From: Bartonella elizabethae F9251 = ATCC 49927
GTDB lineage: Bacteria; Pseudomonadota; Alphaproteobacteria; Rhizobiales; Rhizobiaceae
Assembly (NCBI RefSeq): GCF_000518165.1
Contig: NZ_JADB01000001.1
Span: forward strand, 1 to 64,000
Reading direction: 5' to 3'
Length of the DNA: 64,000 nucleotides
Shown: in pieces, positions 9,438-18,455 of the stretch
Layout: every line of letters starts with the position of its first letter
How positions within the stretch are numbered: position 1 is the stretch's first letter
Program-made: the position numbers and the translations under genes
The notes under the pieces: model-generated
Seen by the model: only the letters and a program-made list of their open reading frames with translations
Told to the model about the DNA's origin: nothing
Databases searched by the model: none

Positions 9438-10577
9438 ATGACTGTTGGATTGCAAAAACTCACACACTATAAACGTATCGTGGTCAAGATTGGATCTGCA
9501 CTTTTGGTTGATCCTCAGATGGGTTTACGCGTTGAATGGCTTAAAAGCTTGATCAATGATGTTGTTGAATTGCACAAAGGAGGCGTAGAGATATTATTGG
9601 TGTCTTCAGGCGCTATTGCTTTAGGAAGGACATTGCTACAGCTTCCTAAGGGCACTTTGAAATTGGAAGAAAGTCAGGCATGTGCTGCTTTAGGTCAAAT
9701 TGAATTAGCAAAAACCTATGGGGATGCGCTTGCTCAACATGGGCTCAAAACAGGTCAAATTTTGCTCACTTTATTTGATACGGAAGAGCGAAGGCGTTAC
9801 CTCAATGCACGTGCGACGATTAATGTGCTTTTACGTTTTGGAGCAGTGCCTGTTATTAATGAGAATGATACTGTTGCGACAAATGAAATTCGTTATGGTG
9901 ATAATGATCGTTTAGCTGCACGTGTGGCAACAATGATGGGAGCAGATCTTTTAATACTTTTATCTGATATTGATGGTCTTTATACAAAGTCTCCTCATAA
10001 TGATCCGACGGCTGAATTTATACCCTTTGTTGCATCCATTACGCATGATATCGAGAAAATGGCAGATGTTGCTGCTTCAGAGTTTTCACGAGGAGGAATG
10101 AAAACTAAGCTTGATGCTGGAAAGATAGCGAATGCTGCTGGAACGGCAATGATTATTACTTCAGGTAAACGTATGAATCCTCTGGCGGCAATTGATAGAG
10201 GCGAACGCAAGAGTTTTTTTGCGGCCGGTGAGAAATCTGTTAGTGCTTGGAAAACATGGATTTCTGGTCATTTAGATCCGTCTGGTATTTTGACGATTGA
10301 TCAAGGAGCCATTAAGGCTCTTGAATCAGGAAAATCATTATTAGCAGCAGGGGTTATTGCTGTTGAGGGAAATTTCCATCGTGGAGATACGGTTGCTATT
10401 GTTGATACAAATGGGGTTGAGATTGCGCGTGGACTTGTAAGTTATGGCAAAGATGAAGCTGTACGTATTATAGGGCGTAAAAGCGAAGAAATAGAATCTA
10501 TTCTTGGGTATGAGGCACGTTCTGCTATGGTACATCGTAATGATATGATTGTACGCTTCTTGATCAATTCTGTTTAA
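9438..10577 (+). CDS. proB: Glutamate 5-kinase ProB
   Basis: First step of proline synthesis: ATP-dependent phosphorylation of glutamate to gamma-glutamyl phosphate, passed to ProA. The amino-acid kinase domain shows [28 protein letters not shown] and [11 protein letters not shown], with SDIDGLYT following. The C-terminal ~90 residues form a PUA domain ([30 protein letters not shown]). The ATG at 9438 gives 379 residues, close to family length; the frame stays open upstream only inside obgE. The obgE-proB-proA-nadD spacing implies a single operon. Confidence 0.95.
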   Translation: MTVGLQKLTHYKRIVVKIGSALLVDPQMGLRVEWLKSLINDVVELHKGGVEILLVSSGAIALGRTLLQLPKGTLKLEESQACAALGQIELAKTYGDALAQHGLKTGQILLTLFDTEERRRYLNARATINVLLRFGAVPVINENDTVATNEIRYGDNDRLAARVATMMGADLLILLSDIDGLYTKSPHNDPTAEFIPFVASITHDIEKMADVAASEFSRGGMKTKLDAGKIANAAGTAMIITSGKRMNPLAAIDRGERKSFFAAGEKSVSAWKTWISGHLDPSGILTIDQGAIKALESGKSLLAAGVIAVEGNFHRGDTVAIVDTNGVEIARGLVSYGKDEAVRIIGRKSEEIESILGYEARSAMVHRNDMIVRFLINSV

Positions 10578-10614
10578 AAAGTTACTTTTGTTTTATTGTT
10601 TTGGTAGAGTGAAT

Positions 10615-10704
10615 GATACGACGACTTTAGAAGAGAAAATAAAAGATATGGGGAAAAATGGTACGATGACTTTAGAAGAACAAATGAAAGATATGGGGAA
10701 AAAA
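10615..10704 (+). repeat. Two tandem 45-base repeats at the 5' end of proA
   Basis: Two adjacent, imperfect 45-base units (for example CTTTAGAAG at 10625 and again at 10670). In the proA frame they encode [15 protein letters not shown] and [14 protein letters not shown], a 15-residue repeat. The second copy is the native ProA N-terminus; the first extends upstream. Confidence 0.85.
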
Positions 10705-11922
10705 GCACGCTCTGCCGCTGCAGCGATGGCTGTTGCTTCTTCTGAGCAAAAGAACAATGCGTTGGAAATGATTGCTTTAAGCTTAGAGGCTCATTCAGAT
10801 GAAATTTTACGGGCAAATTGTCTGGATTTAGAGAAGGCTGTTCAGAATAATTTGAAAGCCGCAATGATTGATCGGCTCAAATTAGATGAGTTGCGTTTGG
10901 GTGCAATGATAGATAGCGTTCGCGAAGTTGTTTGTTTATCTGATCCTGTTGGGCAGGTTATGAGTGCGTGGACACGCCCCAATGGGCTTCATATAAGTCG
11001 TGTACGGACTTCGCTTGGTGTGATTGGCATTATTTATGAAAGTCGCCCGAATGTTACAATTGATGCGAGTGCTTTGTGCTTAAAAGCGGGCAATGCTGCG
11101 ATTTTGCGTGGTGGTTCGGATAGTTTTCATTCTTCACATGCTCTTCATTGCGCGTTGGTACAAGGTTTAGAGCGCTCTGGTTTACCAAAAGATGCAATTC
11201 AAATGGTTGAAACGACAGATCGTGCTGCTGTTGGGGAAATGCTCAAAGGATTGGATGGAGCGATTGATGTGATCGTGCCACGTGGTGGAAAGAGTCTTGT
11301 TGCGCGTGTTCAGTCTGATGCGCGTGTTCCAATTTTTGCCCATTTAGAGGGTCTTTGTCATATTTATATTGATCAATCGGCCGATTTAGAGATGGCACGC
11401 AATATTGTTTTAAATGCGAAGTTGCGGCGGACAGGGATATGCGGTGCTGTTGAGACAGTTCTCATTGACCAGGAGGCATTAAAAAAATTTCTTCCTGTTT
11501 TGACTGCTTTACAGGAGAGGGGGTGTGAAATACGTGCCACAGAAGATATTGCGTTTCTTCTGCCAGATATAAAACTAGCTTCTGAAGAAGACTGGTCACA
11601 TGAATATCTTGATGCTATTCTTTCTGTTAAAACGGTTGAGGGAGTTGAGGGAGCCATTGCTCATATTAAGCGTTATTCCTCAGGACATACGGAATCGATT
11701 ATTGCTGAGGATATGGAAGTGGTGGAGAATTTTTTTAATCATTTGGATTCAGCTATTTTATTGCACAATGCGTCCACACAATTTGCAGATGGAGGTGAAT
11801 TTGGTTTTGGAATGGAAATTGGTATCGCAACAGGAAAAATGCATGCACGTGGTCCCATAGGTGTTGAACAACTAACATCATTTCAATATCATGTTAGAGG
11901 AAATGGTCAGGTTAGAGCTTGA
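10666..11922 (+). CDS. proA: Gamma-glutamyl phosphate reductase ProA
   Basis: NADPH-dependent reduction of gamma-glutamyl phosphate to glutamate semialdehyde, the second step of proline synthesis. Aldehyde-dehydrogenase fold: [36 protein letters not shown], the catalytic cysteine in [14 protein letters not shown], and the late [23 protein letters not shown] motif. Starting at ATG 10666 gives 418 residues, the usual ProA length. The frame is open to 10588, and a GTG at 10609 would add 19 residues consisting of the duplicated N-terminal unit. Which start is used cannot be settled from sequence; none has a strong ribosome binding site. Confidence 0.93.
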   Translation: MTLEEQMKDMGKKARSAAAAMAVASSEQKNNALEMIALSLEAHSDEILRANCLDLEKAVQNNLKAAMIDRLKLDELRLGAMIDSVREVVCLSDPVGQVMSAWTRPNGLHISRVRTSLGVIGIIYESRPNVTIDASALCLKAGNAAILRGGSDSFHSSHALHCALVQGLERSGLPKDAIQMVETTDRAAVGEMLKGLDGAIDVIVPRGGKSLVARVQSDARVPIFAHLEGLCHIYIDQSADLEMARNIVLNAKLRRTGICGAVETVLIDQEALKKFLPVLTALQERGCEIRATEDIAFLLPDIKLASEEDWSHEYLDAILSVKTVEGVEGAIAHIKRYSSGHTESIIAEDMEVVENFFNHLDSAILLHNASTQFADGGEFGFGMEIGIATGKMHARGPIGVEQLTSFQYHVRGNGQVRA

Positions 11923-11951
11923 AAAAACCATTTTTTCCATGGAAAGATCGT

Positions 11952-12545
11952 ATGCCACATGTTGAAAGATCCAATGTTGTGGGTCTTTTTGGTGGTTCTT
12001 TTAATCCGCCACATGCGGGGCATCTTCTTGTCGCAAAAGTTGCTATTCGGCGTTTATGTCTTGATCAGTTATGGTGGATGGTTAGTCCAGGAAATCCTTT
12101 AAAGGATTGTACACAGTTACTTCCTTTAGAGGAGAGAATGCGATTAAGTTTTAAGCTTATTGATCATCCGAAAATCCGCTTAACAGGTTTTGAGCAGGCT
12201 ATAGGAAGCAAAGTATCAATCGATACAATTTTTCATATTCTGACCCATCACAGTGGGGTAAATTTTGTATGGATTATAGGGGCAGATAGTTTTACAACGA
12301 TACATCATTGGTATCGATGGCGTGATATTGTCTCAATGCTTCCTATTGCAATTATTGATCGTCCTTTAGGCAATAAGGCAGCCCTCTCTTCTCCTATGGC
12401 ACACATTTATCACCAGTTTCGTTTGGATGAAAAAGAAAGCGAACGATTACCTTTTATAAAGCCACCCGTTTGGACTTATTTGCATGGCCCTTTATCTTTT
12501 CAATCTTCAACAAACCTTCGTTTGAAGAAGAATGATTTTTCTTGA
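11952..12545 (+). CDS. nadD: Nicotinate-nucleotide adenylyltransferase NadD
   Basis: Transfers AMP from ATP to nicotinate mononucleotide in NAD synthesis. Nucleotidyltransferase motif GLFGGSFNPPHAGHL (HxGH) near the N-terminus, then WWMVSPGNPLK, FVWIIGADSF and a C-terminal SSTNLR segment in place of the classical ISSTxIR. The ATG at 11952 is preceded by GGAAAG; a TTG at 11919, overlapping the proA stop, would add 11 residues. It continues the proBA operon, and rsfS/rlmH follow, a neighbourhood common in alphaproteobacteria. Confidence 0.93.
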   Translation: MPHVERSNVVGLFGGSFNPPHAGHLLVAKVAIRRLCLDQLWWMVSPGNPLKDCTQLLPLEERMRLSFKLIDHPKIRLTGFEQAIGSKVSIDTIFHILTHHSGVNFVWIIGADSFTTIHHWYRWRDIVSMLPIAIIDRPLGNKAALSSPMAHIYHQFRLDEKESERLPFIKPPVWTYLHGPLSFQSSTNLRLKKNDFS

Positions 12546-12562
12546 ACAATTTATAAGATTCT

Positions 12563-12588
12563 GCTTCTCTTTAGAGAAAGCTTTTTTT
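12563..12588 (+). terminator. Terminator-like hairpin after nadD
   Basis: GCTTCTC pairs with GAGAAAGC (one bulged A) around a short TTTA loop, followed at once by seven T. It lies 27 bases before rsfS and could attenuate rather than fully stop transcription. Confidence 0.5.
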
Positions 12589-12614
12589 ACATACTACAAA
12601 AATAAGAAAGGAAT

Positions 12615-13043
12615 ATGGATCTGAAAAACGTTGTACAAAACCACTCTTACGATCTTATCCCCTTAACAGAAAAAAAAGTTTTTTCTGTGAGTGAGAGTCT
12701 AGAAATTATTCTCAAGAGTCTGGAAGCTACAAAAGCAGAAGATATTGTTACTATCGATATTCAAGGAAAGACATCTTTAGCTGATTATATGGTCATAGCT
12801 TCGGCAAATTCGCAGCGTCATGTATCGTCTATTGCCGATCATTTGTTCCGCACTTTGAAAGACAGTGGGCAGGGCTTTGCGCGTGTAGAAGGGCTTTCTG
12901 GAGGTGATTGGGTATTGATTGATACGGGTGATATTATCATTCACCTTTTTCGTCCGGAAATTCGTCTTTTTTATAATTTAGAAAAAATATGGATGGCTCC
13001 AGATTTAAATAATACAACATCGGTTCTCTTCGGAGATCATTAA
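12615..13043 (+). CDS. rsfS: Ribosomal silencing factor RsfS (RsfA/Iojap)
   Basis: Iojap-family protein that binds uL14 on the 50S subunit and blocks 30S joining when nutrients are short. Diagnostic stretch: AEDIVTIDIQGKTSLADYMVIASANSQRH, then HLFRTLKDSGQ, EGLSGGDWVLIDTGDIIIHLFRPEIRLFYNLEKIW. An N-terminal tail of about 30 residues precedes the domain, so the length of 142 is slightly above the core. AAGAAAGGAAT precedes the ATG. rlmH follows after one base, which is the usual pairing. Confidence 0.94.
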   Translation: MDLKNVVQNHSYDLIPLTEKKVFSVSESLEIILKSLEATKAEDIVTIDIQGKTSLADYMVIASANSQRHVSSIADHLFRTLKDSGQGFARVEGLSGGDWVLIDTGDIIIHLFRPEIRLFYNLEKIWMAPDLNNTTSVLFGDH

Positions 13044-13044
13044 A

Positions 13045-13527
13045 ATGCAAATTTCTATTTTTGCAGTTGGTCGTATGAAAAGTGGAGCAGAGCAAAAATT
13101 GATTCAGCATTATTTGGATCGTTTTTCTAAAAGTTCTGGAGCTGTAGGATTTCATTTAAAAAAATTACAGGAGATACCAGAAAGTCGCGCTCAAACAGCA
13201 TGTCAACGTATGGAGGAAGAGGGAAGGAGACTTATTGAATTTTTACCTGAAAAATGTCGATTAATTGTGTTGGATGAGCGTGGAGAGTCGATCTCTTCAG
13301 CTGCTTTTGCTGAAAAATTAGGATGTTATCGTGATGAGGGTGTTCGCGATGTTGTCATTGCCTTAGGAGGGCCTGATGGGCATAGTGAACAAATAAGGAA
13401 TCGTGCTGATTTTCTTTTATCTTTTGGTCTTATGACGTGGCCACATCAAATTGCACGTATTCTTCTTACAGAACAACTTTATCGTGCTGTAACAATTGCA
13501 AATCATCATCCATATCACCGTTTTTAA
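13045..13527 (+). CDS. rlmH: 23S rRNA (pseudouridine1915-N3)-methyltransferase RlmH
   Basis: SPOUT-family enzyme that methylates pseudouridine 1915 in helix 69 of the 50S subunit within 70S ribosomes. The trefoil-knot SAM site is seen in LIVLDERGESISSAAFAEKL, VIALGGPDGHSEQIRNRAD, and the C-terminal MTWPHQIARILLTEQLYRAVTIANHHPYHR. Length 160 fits the family (E. coli 155). It begins one base after the rsfS stop and is very likely cotranscribed. Confidence 0.96.
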   Translation: MQISIFAVGRMKSGAEQKLIQHYLDRFSKSSGAVGFHLKKLQEIPESRAQTACQRMEEEGRRLIEFLPEKCRLIVLDERGESISSAAFAEKLGCYRDEGVRDVVIALGGPDGHSEQIRNRADFLLSFGLMTWPHQIARILLTEQLYRAVTIANHHPYHRF

Positions 13528-13637
13528 ATATTTTTGTTCAATTTTTAGCACTTATTTATATATTTATTAATATAGTTTTAGCTGACACCACTTAAAACAT
13601 CTCTCGTGTATACGATGAGGTATCATGATTTTTGCAA

Positions 13638-14906
13638 ATGAAAAAGTTTCTTCATAGAAAGATGCGATATTTATATGGGGAATGCGTGATATTTGTCATC
13701 CTATTCTTGAGTATGTTTTTTGGCTTTTCTGTATCGCATGCGGAAGATACAATGAGGAGTACAGAAGTACATAAAGAATTGGGAGAAATTCGCCAAAATA
13801 TTTCACTTTCGCGTGAGCGTGTTGCTTTTCTTACGCGTCAAGTTGAACTTTTAAAAAAAGATCAAAGTGTTTTGAATGATGCACTTATAAAAGCAGCGAA
13901 AGAAGAACGTAAAGTGGCAGATGATATTGCTGAAAGGGAAGAAAAGCTTAAGAAAATGATAGAAAAGCGGGTAGAAGTCTATCAAAGTTTAAAAAGTCGT
14001 CGCGCTGAATTTGCGGAAGTTCTTGCCATTTTAGAACGTATGGGATTGAATCCACCTCCAGCTCTTATGATACAGCCAGAGGATGTGTTGGCTTCTATAC
14101 GCAGTTCTGTGTTATTAGGGACTGTCATTCCTCAGATGCAAGAGAAAACACGAGATTTAACAGAGAAACTCAAAGAATTGACCAATTTAAGCAATTCCAT
14201 TACTACGGAATATACGGTGTTAAAGACAAAACTGCAAAATCAAGCAGAGCAGCGAAAACACCTAGAGCTTTTATTAGCCCAAAAAAACAAACTACAAAAA
14301 AAATCAGAAAAAGAACTTACAGAACAGCAACAAAGAAATATTGCTCTTGCTAAAAAAGCGCAGTCTTTGGAAGAATTAATTTTAGAGCTTGACCGTCAGT
14401 CAAAACTTAGCTCTGATTCATCAATACAGATACGGAAAAGTTTACAATTGCTAGAGCAGTCCAATTTTGAGAGCCGAAAAGGTTCTTTACTTTTTCCTGT
14501 TTCAGGAAAAAGGATTCGATATTCTCATAACAACTCGCAGATAAGGCGTTTTGGTGAGACAATAGAAACAGAGTCAGGGGCTATTGTTATAGCGCCTGCG
14601 GATGCTTTTGTTGCTTTTGCTGGGCCATTTCGTTCTTACGGACAGTTAATCATTCTCAATGTTGGAAATGGTTATCATATCATTCTGACTGGAATGTCGA
14701 AAATTAATGTAAAACAGGGGCAGTTTGTTCTTTCAGGCGAGCCTCTGGGTATGATGGGGATGCAATTTATTGCAAATAGTGTCGCATTGGATATAGGAAA
14801 AGCTGCTCCAATGCTTTACATTGAGTTTAGAAAGCAGGGAAAGCCTGTAAATCCAACTCCTTGGTGGCAGACTGAAAAAATGAGAAGGAGCCAAAATGAT
14901 TCGTAA
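13638..14906 (+). CDS. EnvC-like murein hydrolase activator (degenerate LytM/M23)
   Basis: Periplasmic coiled-coil protein that in relatives activates septal amidases. An N-terminal membrane or signal segment (VIFVILFLSMFFGFSVSHA) is followed by a long coiled coil (about residues 40-270, rich in K/E/Q heptads) and a C-terminal LytM-like domain (GSLLFPVSGKRIRYSH to LGMMG). The zinc-binding residues are gone: the HxGxD position reads RRFGETIETESG and the HxH position reads YHIILTG. That is the EnvC/NlpD activator pattern rather than an active endopeptidase. ATG 13638 chosen; a TTG lies six bases upstream. It overlaps ctpA by 11 bases, so the two are coupled. Confidence 0.87.
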   Translation: MKKFLHRKMRYLYGECVIFVILFLSMFFGFSVSHAEDTMRSTEVHKELGEIRQNISLSRERVAFLTRQVELLKKDQSVLNDALIKAAKEERKVADDIAEREEKLKKMIEKRVEVYQSLKSRRAEFAEVLAILERMGLNPPPALMIQPEDVLASIRSSVLLGTVIPQMQEKTRDLTEKLKELTNLSNSITTEYTVLKTKLQNQAEQRKHLELLLAQKNKLQKKSEKELTEQQQRNIALAKKAQSLEELILELDRQSKLSSDSSIQIRKSLQLLEQSNFESRKGSLLFPVSGKRIRYSHNNSQIRRFGETIETESGAIVIAPADAFVAFAGPFRSYGQLIILNVGNGYHIILTGMSKINVKQGQFVLSGEPLGMMGMQFIANSVALDIGKAAPMLYIEFRKQGKPVNPTPWWQTEKMRRSQNDS

Positions 14907-16206
14907 AGTTATTCTTTTGGTCGCTGGGGTATTGCTCGGCGCCTGTTCAATGGTTATGGTGCAGTCTGTTGCTGCGAATAATGAAGATAACGCATATAAA
15001 AAGTTGGCCATATTTGGCGATGTTTTTGAGCGTGTGCGTAAGCAATACGTTACAGTTCCAGACGATAAAAAGCTTATTGAAAACGCTATCAATGGTATGC
15101 TCACATCACTGGACCCCCATTCATCTTATTTGAATGCTGAAGAAGCTAAAGATATGCGGGATTCCACGAAAGGAGAATTTGGAGGTCTTGGTATTGAAGT
15201 CACCATGGAAAAAAACTTAATCAAAGTTGTTTCGCCGATGGATGATACCCCCGCTTCAAAAGCAGGTATTCTCGCAGGAGATTTGATTTCAAAAATTGAC
15301 GATGTACAAACGAATGGTCAAACATTGAATGAAGCTGTTAATAAGATGCGCGGGGCTCCTGGAACGCCAATAACCTTGACAATTATTCGTTCTGGCGTTG
15401 ATAAGCCATTTGAAGTTAAGATTATTCGTGATATTATCAAGGTAAAAGCAGTGAAATATCGCGTTGAGGGTGATATTGGATATTTAAGAGTTATCCAATT
15501 TTCTGAGCAGACATTGGGTAATCTTCTGGCAGCAATTAAAGATATTCAATCTAAAATTCCTGAAGATAAACTAAAAGGTTACGTCCTTGATTTGAGGCTT
15601 AATCCGGGTGGACTTTTAGATCAAGCGGTTAATGTTTCGAGTGCTTTTCTCAATAAAGGTGAGATTGTGTCGACTCGTGGACGCAAAAAGAGTGATGTGA
15701 CGAGATTTGATGCTAAGCCTGGAGATGTCACCAATGGAAAACCACTCATTGTGCTGATTAATGGTGGTTCAGCAAGTGCTTCTGAAATCGTTGCAGGTGC
15801 TCTACAAGATCACCGTCGTGCAACAATTTTAGGGACGCAGTCTTTTGGTAAAGGGTCTGTTCAAACGATTATTCCTTTGGGCGAAAATGGCGCTTTACGC
15901 TTAACAACAGCACTTTATTACACGCCCTCTGGCACTTCTATTCAAGGAACAGGGATCACGCCTGATATTATTGTAGAGCAACCACTTCCTGAAAAATATA
16001 AGGGCTATGATGTAAAAGTTGGTGAGTCTGCATTAAAAGGGCATATCAAAGGGAAACGAGAAAGCAATAAAGGATCTGGTTCAGCTGCTTTTGTTCCGAA
16101 AGACCCTAAGGATGATATTCAATTGAATGAGGCTTATAAACTGTTACGGGGTGAGATGGCAAATGCAGCATTTCCACCAGATCCCAATAAGGATATATTG
16201 AAGTGA
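14896..16206 (+). CDS. ctpA: Carboxyl-terminal processing protease CtpA (S41)
   Basis: Periplasmic serine protease of peptidase family S41 that trims envelope proteins, in relatives including murein hydrolases. Signal segment residues 1-28 (a lipobox-like LLGAC occurs at residues 13-17, not decisive). PDZ domain about 85-165 (GIEVTMEKNLIKVVSPMDDTPASKAGILAGDLI). Catalytic serine in NGGSASASEIVAGAL and the lysine in GTQSFGKGSVQTI. AAGGAG precedes the ATG. It is translationally coupled to the EnvC-like activator, which suggests joint control of wall hydrolysis; rppH follows after 38 bases. Confidence 0.94.
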   Translation: MIRKVILLVAGVLLGACSMVMVQSVAANNEDNAYKKLAIFGDVFERVRKQYVTVPDDKKLIENAINGMLTSLDPHSSYLNAEEAKDMRDSTKGEFGGLGIEVTMEKNLIKVVSPMDDTPASKAGILAGDLISKIDDVQTNGQTLNEAVNKMRGAPGTPITLTIIRSGVDKPFEVKIIRDIIKVKAVKYRVEGDIGYLRVIQFSEQTLGNLLAAIKDIQSKIPEDKLKGYVLDLRLNPGGLLDQAVNVSSAFLNKGEIVSTRGRKKSDVTRFDAKPGDVTNGKPLIVLINGGSASASEIVAGALQDHRRATILGTQSFGKGSVQTIIPLGENGALRLTTALYYTPSGTSIQGTGITPDIIVEQPLPEKYKGYDVKVGESALKGHIKGKRESNKGSGSAAFVPKDPKDDIQLNEAYKLLRGEMANAAFPPDPNKDILK

Positions 16207-16244
16207 GAAATGCTATCGATAGCTTGCGCTTTTGAGGAATATAA

Positions 16245-16766
16245 ATGGATGCAGATGTTAACTTGAAGACTCTTCCTTATCGCAAATGTGTTGGAATTGT
16301 TGTCTTTAATCATGAGGGTAAAGTTTGGGTTGGGCGTCGTTTAATGGTGCCAGCTCATGCCGATATTGACGGATCTCATCGTTGGCAGCTTCCTCAAGGA
16401 GGAATTGATGAAGATGAAAAGCCATTAGATGCGGCCTATCGAGAACTTTATGAAGAAACGGGTATTCGATCTGTAAAGTTGATTAAAGAAGCACAAAATT
16501 GGTTCCATTATGATTTTCCACAAGAACTTATTGCATGCACATTAAGCAATAAATATCGTGGGCAAACGCAAAAATGGTTTGCTTTTCAGTTTACGGGAGA
16601 GCTTTCTGAAATTGCAATTAATCCACCACCAGATGGCAATAAAGCGGAATTCGATCAATGGAAATGGATAGATCTAGAAGCTCTTCCTTCGATTGCGGTT
16701 CCTTTTAAAAAGCATGTTTATATGAGTGTTGTCAGCGAATTTCGAGGTAGCCTTAGGTTATTATAA
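16245..16766 (+). CDS. rppH: RNA pyrophosphohydrolase RppH / invasion-associated protein IalA
   Basis: Nudix hydrolase that converts 5'-triphosphate RNA ends to monophosphate and cleaves dinucleoside polyphosphates. In Bartonella this gene is known as ialA, half of the invasion-associated locus. Motifs: YRKCVGIVVFNHEGKVWVGRR and the Nudix box GGIDEDEKPLDAAYRELYEETGI. The length of 173 fits IalA. It lies between ctpA and ialB in the conserved Bartonella arrangement. An inverted repeat (AAAAGCT/AAGCTTTT, 16765-16795) follows before ialB. Confidence 0.95.
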   Translation: MDADVNLKTLPYRKCVGIVVFNHEGKVWVGRRLMVPAHADIDGSHRWQLPQGGIDEDEKPLDAAYRELYEETGIRSVKLIKEAQNWFHYDFPQELIACTLSNKYRGQTQKWFAFQFTGELSEIAINPPPDGNKAEFDQWKWIDLEALPSIAVPFKKHVYMSVVSEFRGSLRLL

Positions 16767-16876
16767 AAGCTATATGGATATTAGAAAGCTTTTTTTATAA
16801 AGATGCTTTATATGATGTATATTATTTATAGATGATAGACATGTTTCTCTTTTATGTAAAGAACAGGAATATAAAA

Positions 16877-17437
16877 ATGAAAAAGTTATTTAATTTACTG
16901 ATAGTTTGTACTCTCTTGAGTATTTCATCTGTTGCATTTGCAACAAATTCAAAGCCTTCTACAGCAAAAGAGGCAGCAGCGACATTGCCAAATGGAGCTT
17001 CTTCTTTAACTGAAACCTATGGCTTGTGGACCATTAACTGCGGGTTACAAGAAGGAAAAAAAGTTTGCTTTATGCACCGTCAAGAAGTGAATGAGCAGGG
17101 GCGTGTTGTTGTGGCTATGACTCTTATTCTCAATGCTGAGGGTGTTGTATCGGGTAATTTAACAGTTCCTTTTGGCATTTTGGTTTCTAAGCCTGTTCGT
17201 TTACAAGTTGATGAAGGAAAAGCTGTTATTGAAACCGGTATCCGGACTTGTGTACCAGCAGGTTGTATGGTTCCGGTCGTTTTTGATAAAAATCACGTAG
17301 CAGCTTTACGTGCTGGAAAACAATTAAAGTTAGCGATGACAATTGCTGCAGCAGGTGAACCACCTTTGAATGATTTATTTGTTCAGCTAAATGGTTTTAG
17401 TAATGCCCTTAACCGTTTGACTGCTTTGCAGAAATAA
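16877..17437 (+). CDS. ialB: Invasion-associated locus B protein IalB
   Basis: Small secreted/outer-membrane-associated protein shown in Bartonella to promote erythrocyte entry. From ATG 16877 the product has 186 residues, matching classical IalB. The signal peptide ends near SSVAFA, followed by YGLWTINCGL, GKKVCFMHR and the C-x4-C pair TCVPAGCMVPVVFD. The frame is open to 16832, but those codons encode a non-signal extension and AGGA precedes 16877. A strong bidirectional-looking terminator follows at 17448. Confidence 0.96.
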   Translation: MKKLFNLLIVCTLLSISSVAFATNSKPSTAKEAAATLPNGASSLTETYGLWTINCGLQEGKKVCFMHRQEVNEQGRVVVAMTLILNAEGVVSGNLTVPFGILVSKPVRLQVDEGKAVIETGIRTCVPAGCMVPVVFDKNHVAALRAGKQLKLAMTIAAAGEPPLNDLFVQLNGFSNALNRLTALQK

Positions 17438-17447
17438 TTTAAAAAAT

Positions 17448-17483
17448 AAAATAAAAGCGGCTTTAAAAGTCCGCTTTTATTTT
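17448..17483 (+). terminator. Strong intrinsic terminator after ialB
   Basis: Perfect 13-base stem AAAATAAAAGCGG / CCGCTTTTATTTT (17448-17460 and 17471-17483) with a 10-base loop. The A-rich left arm and T-rich right arm allow function on both strands. Confidence 0.85.
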
Positions 17484-17772
17484 GTGCGTATAGTCTGAAC
17501 ATTAAAACGATAAGATTTAAAATTAATCCTATAATTGCGTGCTTTTAAAGTTTTCAGATTATTTTCTGTTTCTTCTATTTTCATTGCACTATTTTTAATT
17601 TTGATATTTGTTTTCTAGCTTCATGATCATTAAATAGAGAGATAAAGAATTTGGACTATTTAGTTTTTTATTCATGAGATTTTGAAATATAAAACGATTA
17701 TTCAATATACAGATTCATTTTAATAAAGGTTTTCTATACGCTTTCTGTTTCCTTGATTGAAAGGGATAACGC
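17484..17772. other. AT-rich spacer between ialB terminator and yggT
   Basis: No gene or RNA recognised. It presumably holds the promoter for yggT and the DUF167 gene; I could not identify convincing -35/-10 elements. Confidence 0.4.
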
Positions 17773-18066
17773 ATGGTTTATGCATTGCTTCAAACACTGG
17801 ATTGGATTTTTGATCTTTATATTTATATTTTAATCGCTAGTGTCATTTTTTCTTGGCTTTATGTCTTTAATATCATAAATGTACGCAATCGCTTTGTTGT
17901 TTTGATAGGAAATTTTCTATATCGCCTTACAAATCCCGTTCTAAGCCCTATCCGGCAGATTTTACCGAATTTGGGAACAATCGATATTTCGCCTATTGTG
18001 GTGTTCATTATTATTTATTTTATTCGTAATTTCATGTGGCGCGCTTACGTAAATATGTATTTATAG
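17773..18066 (+). CDS. YggT family integral membrane protein
   Basis: Protein of 97 residues with two hydrophobic segments (about residues 14-34, [17 protein letters not shown], and 74-92, [17 protein letters not shown]) and the family signature [27 protein letters not shown]. YggT proteins are poorly understood inner-membrane proteins linked to osmotic shock tolerance and, in other lineages, to division-gene neighbourhoods. It is followed 22 bases later by the DUF167 gene, the common bacterial pairing. Confidence 0.9.
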   Translation: MVYALLQTLDWIFDLYIYILIASVIFSWLYVFNIINVRNRFVVLIGNFLYRLTNPVLSPIRQILPNLGTIDISPIVVFIIIYFIRNFMWRAYVNMYL

Positions 18067-18088
18067 AAATATAATTTGAGGTAAATAC

Positions 18089-18403
18089 ATGTTTTATCAA
18101 GTTGATAAAAATAACTTGATTTTGTTTGTATATCTCATTCCCAAATCATCCGTTGACAAAATAATAGGGATTGAAAGTAAGGATGGTGAGAAACAATATC
18201 TGGTTATACGCCTTCGTGCTGTTCCTGAAGATGGAAAAGCAAATAAAGCTCTCATTAAATTTCTTTCTAAGCAATGGAAAATTCCATCTTCTTCTATTTC
18301 TCTGAAAAGCGGTGCAACATCTCGCTACAAACAGCTTCACTTTTCAACACATTTAGAAGAGCTAAAGCAAATATGGCAATCCTTTAGAGGTTGTATCTCG
18401 TAG
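18089..18403 (+). CDS. DUF167 (YggU) family protein
   Basis: Small cytosolic protein of 104 residues. Family core: LIPKSSVDKIIGI, VIRLRAVPEDGKANKALIKFLSKQWKIPSSSISLKSGATSRYKQL, the DGKAN-x-L segment being diagnostic. The molecular function of YggU is not established. It has GAGGTAAATAC before the ATG, follows yggT as in many genomes and ends before a bidirectional terminator. Confidence 0.92.
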   Translation: MFYQVDKNNLILFVYLIPKSSVDKIIGIESKDGEKQYLVIRLRAVPEDGKANKALIKFLSKQWKIPSSSISLKSGATSRYKQLHFSTHLEELKQIWQSFRGCIS

Positions 18404-18411
18404 AAAAATAA

Positions 18412-18445
18412 ATAATAAAGCCTATTAAAAAATAGGCTTTATTAT
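18412..18445. terminator. Bidirectional terminator between the DUF167 gene and ppa
   Basis: Perfect 15-base stem ATAATAAAGCCTATT / AATAGGCTTTATTAT (18412-18426, 18431-18445) with an AAAA loop. It lies between convergent genes, so it can end transcription from both. Confidence 0.85.
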
Positions 18446-18455
18446 ATTAAAATTG

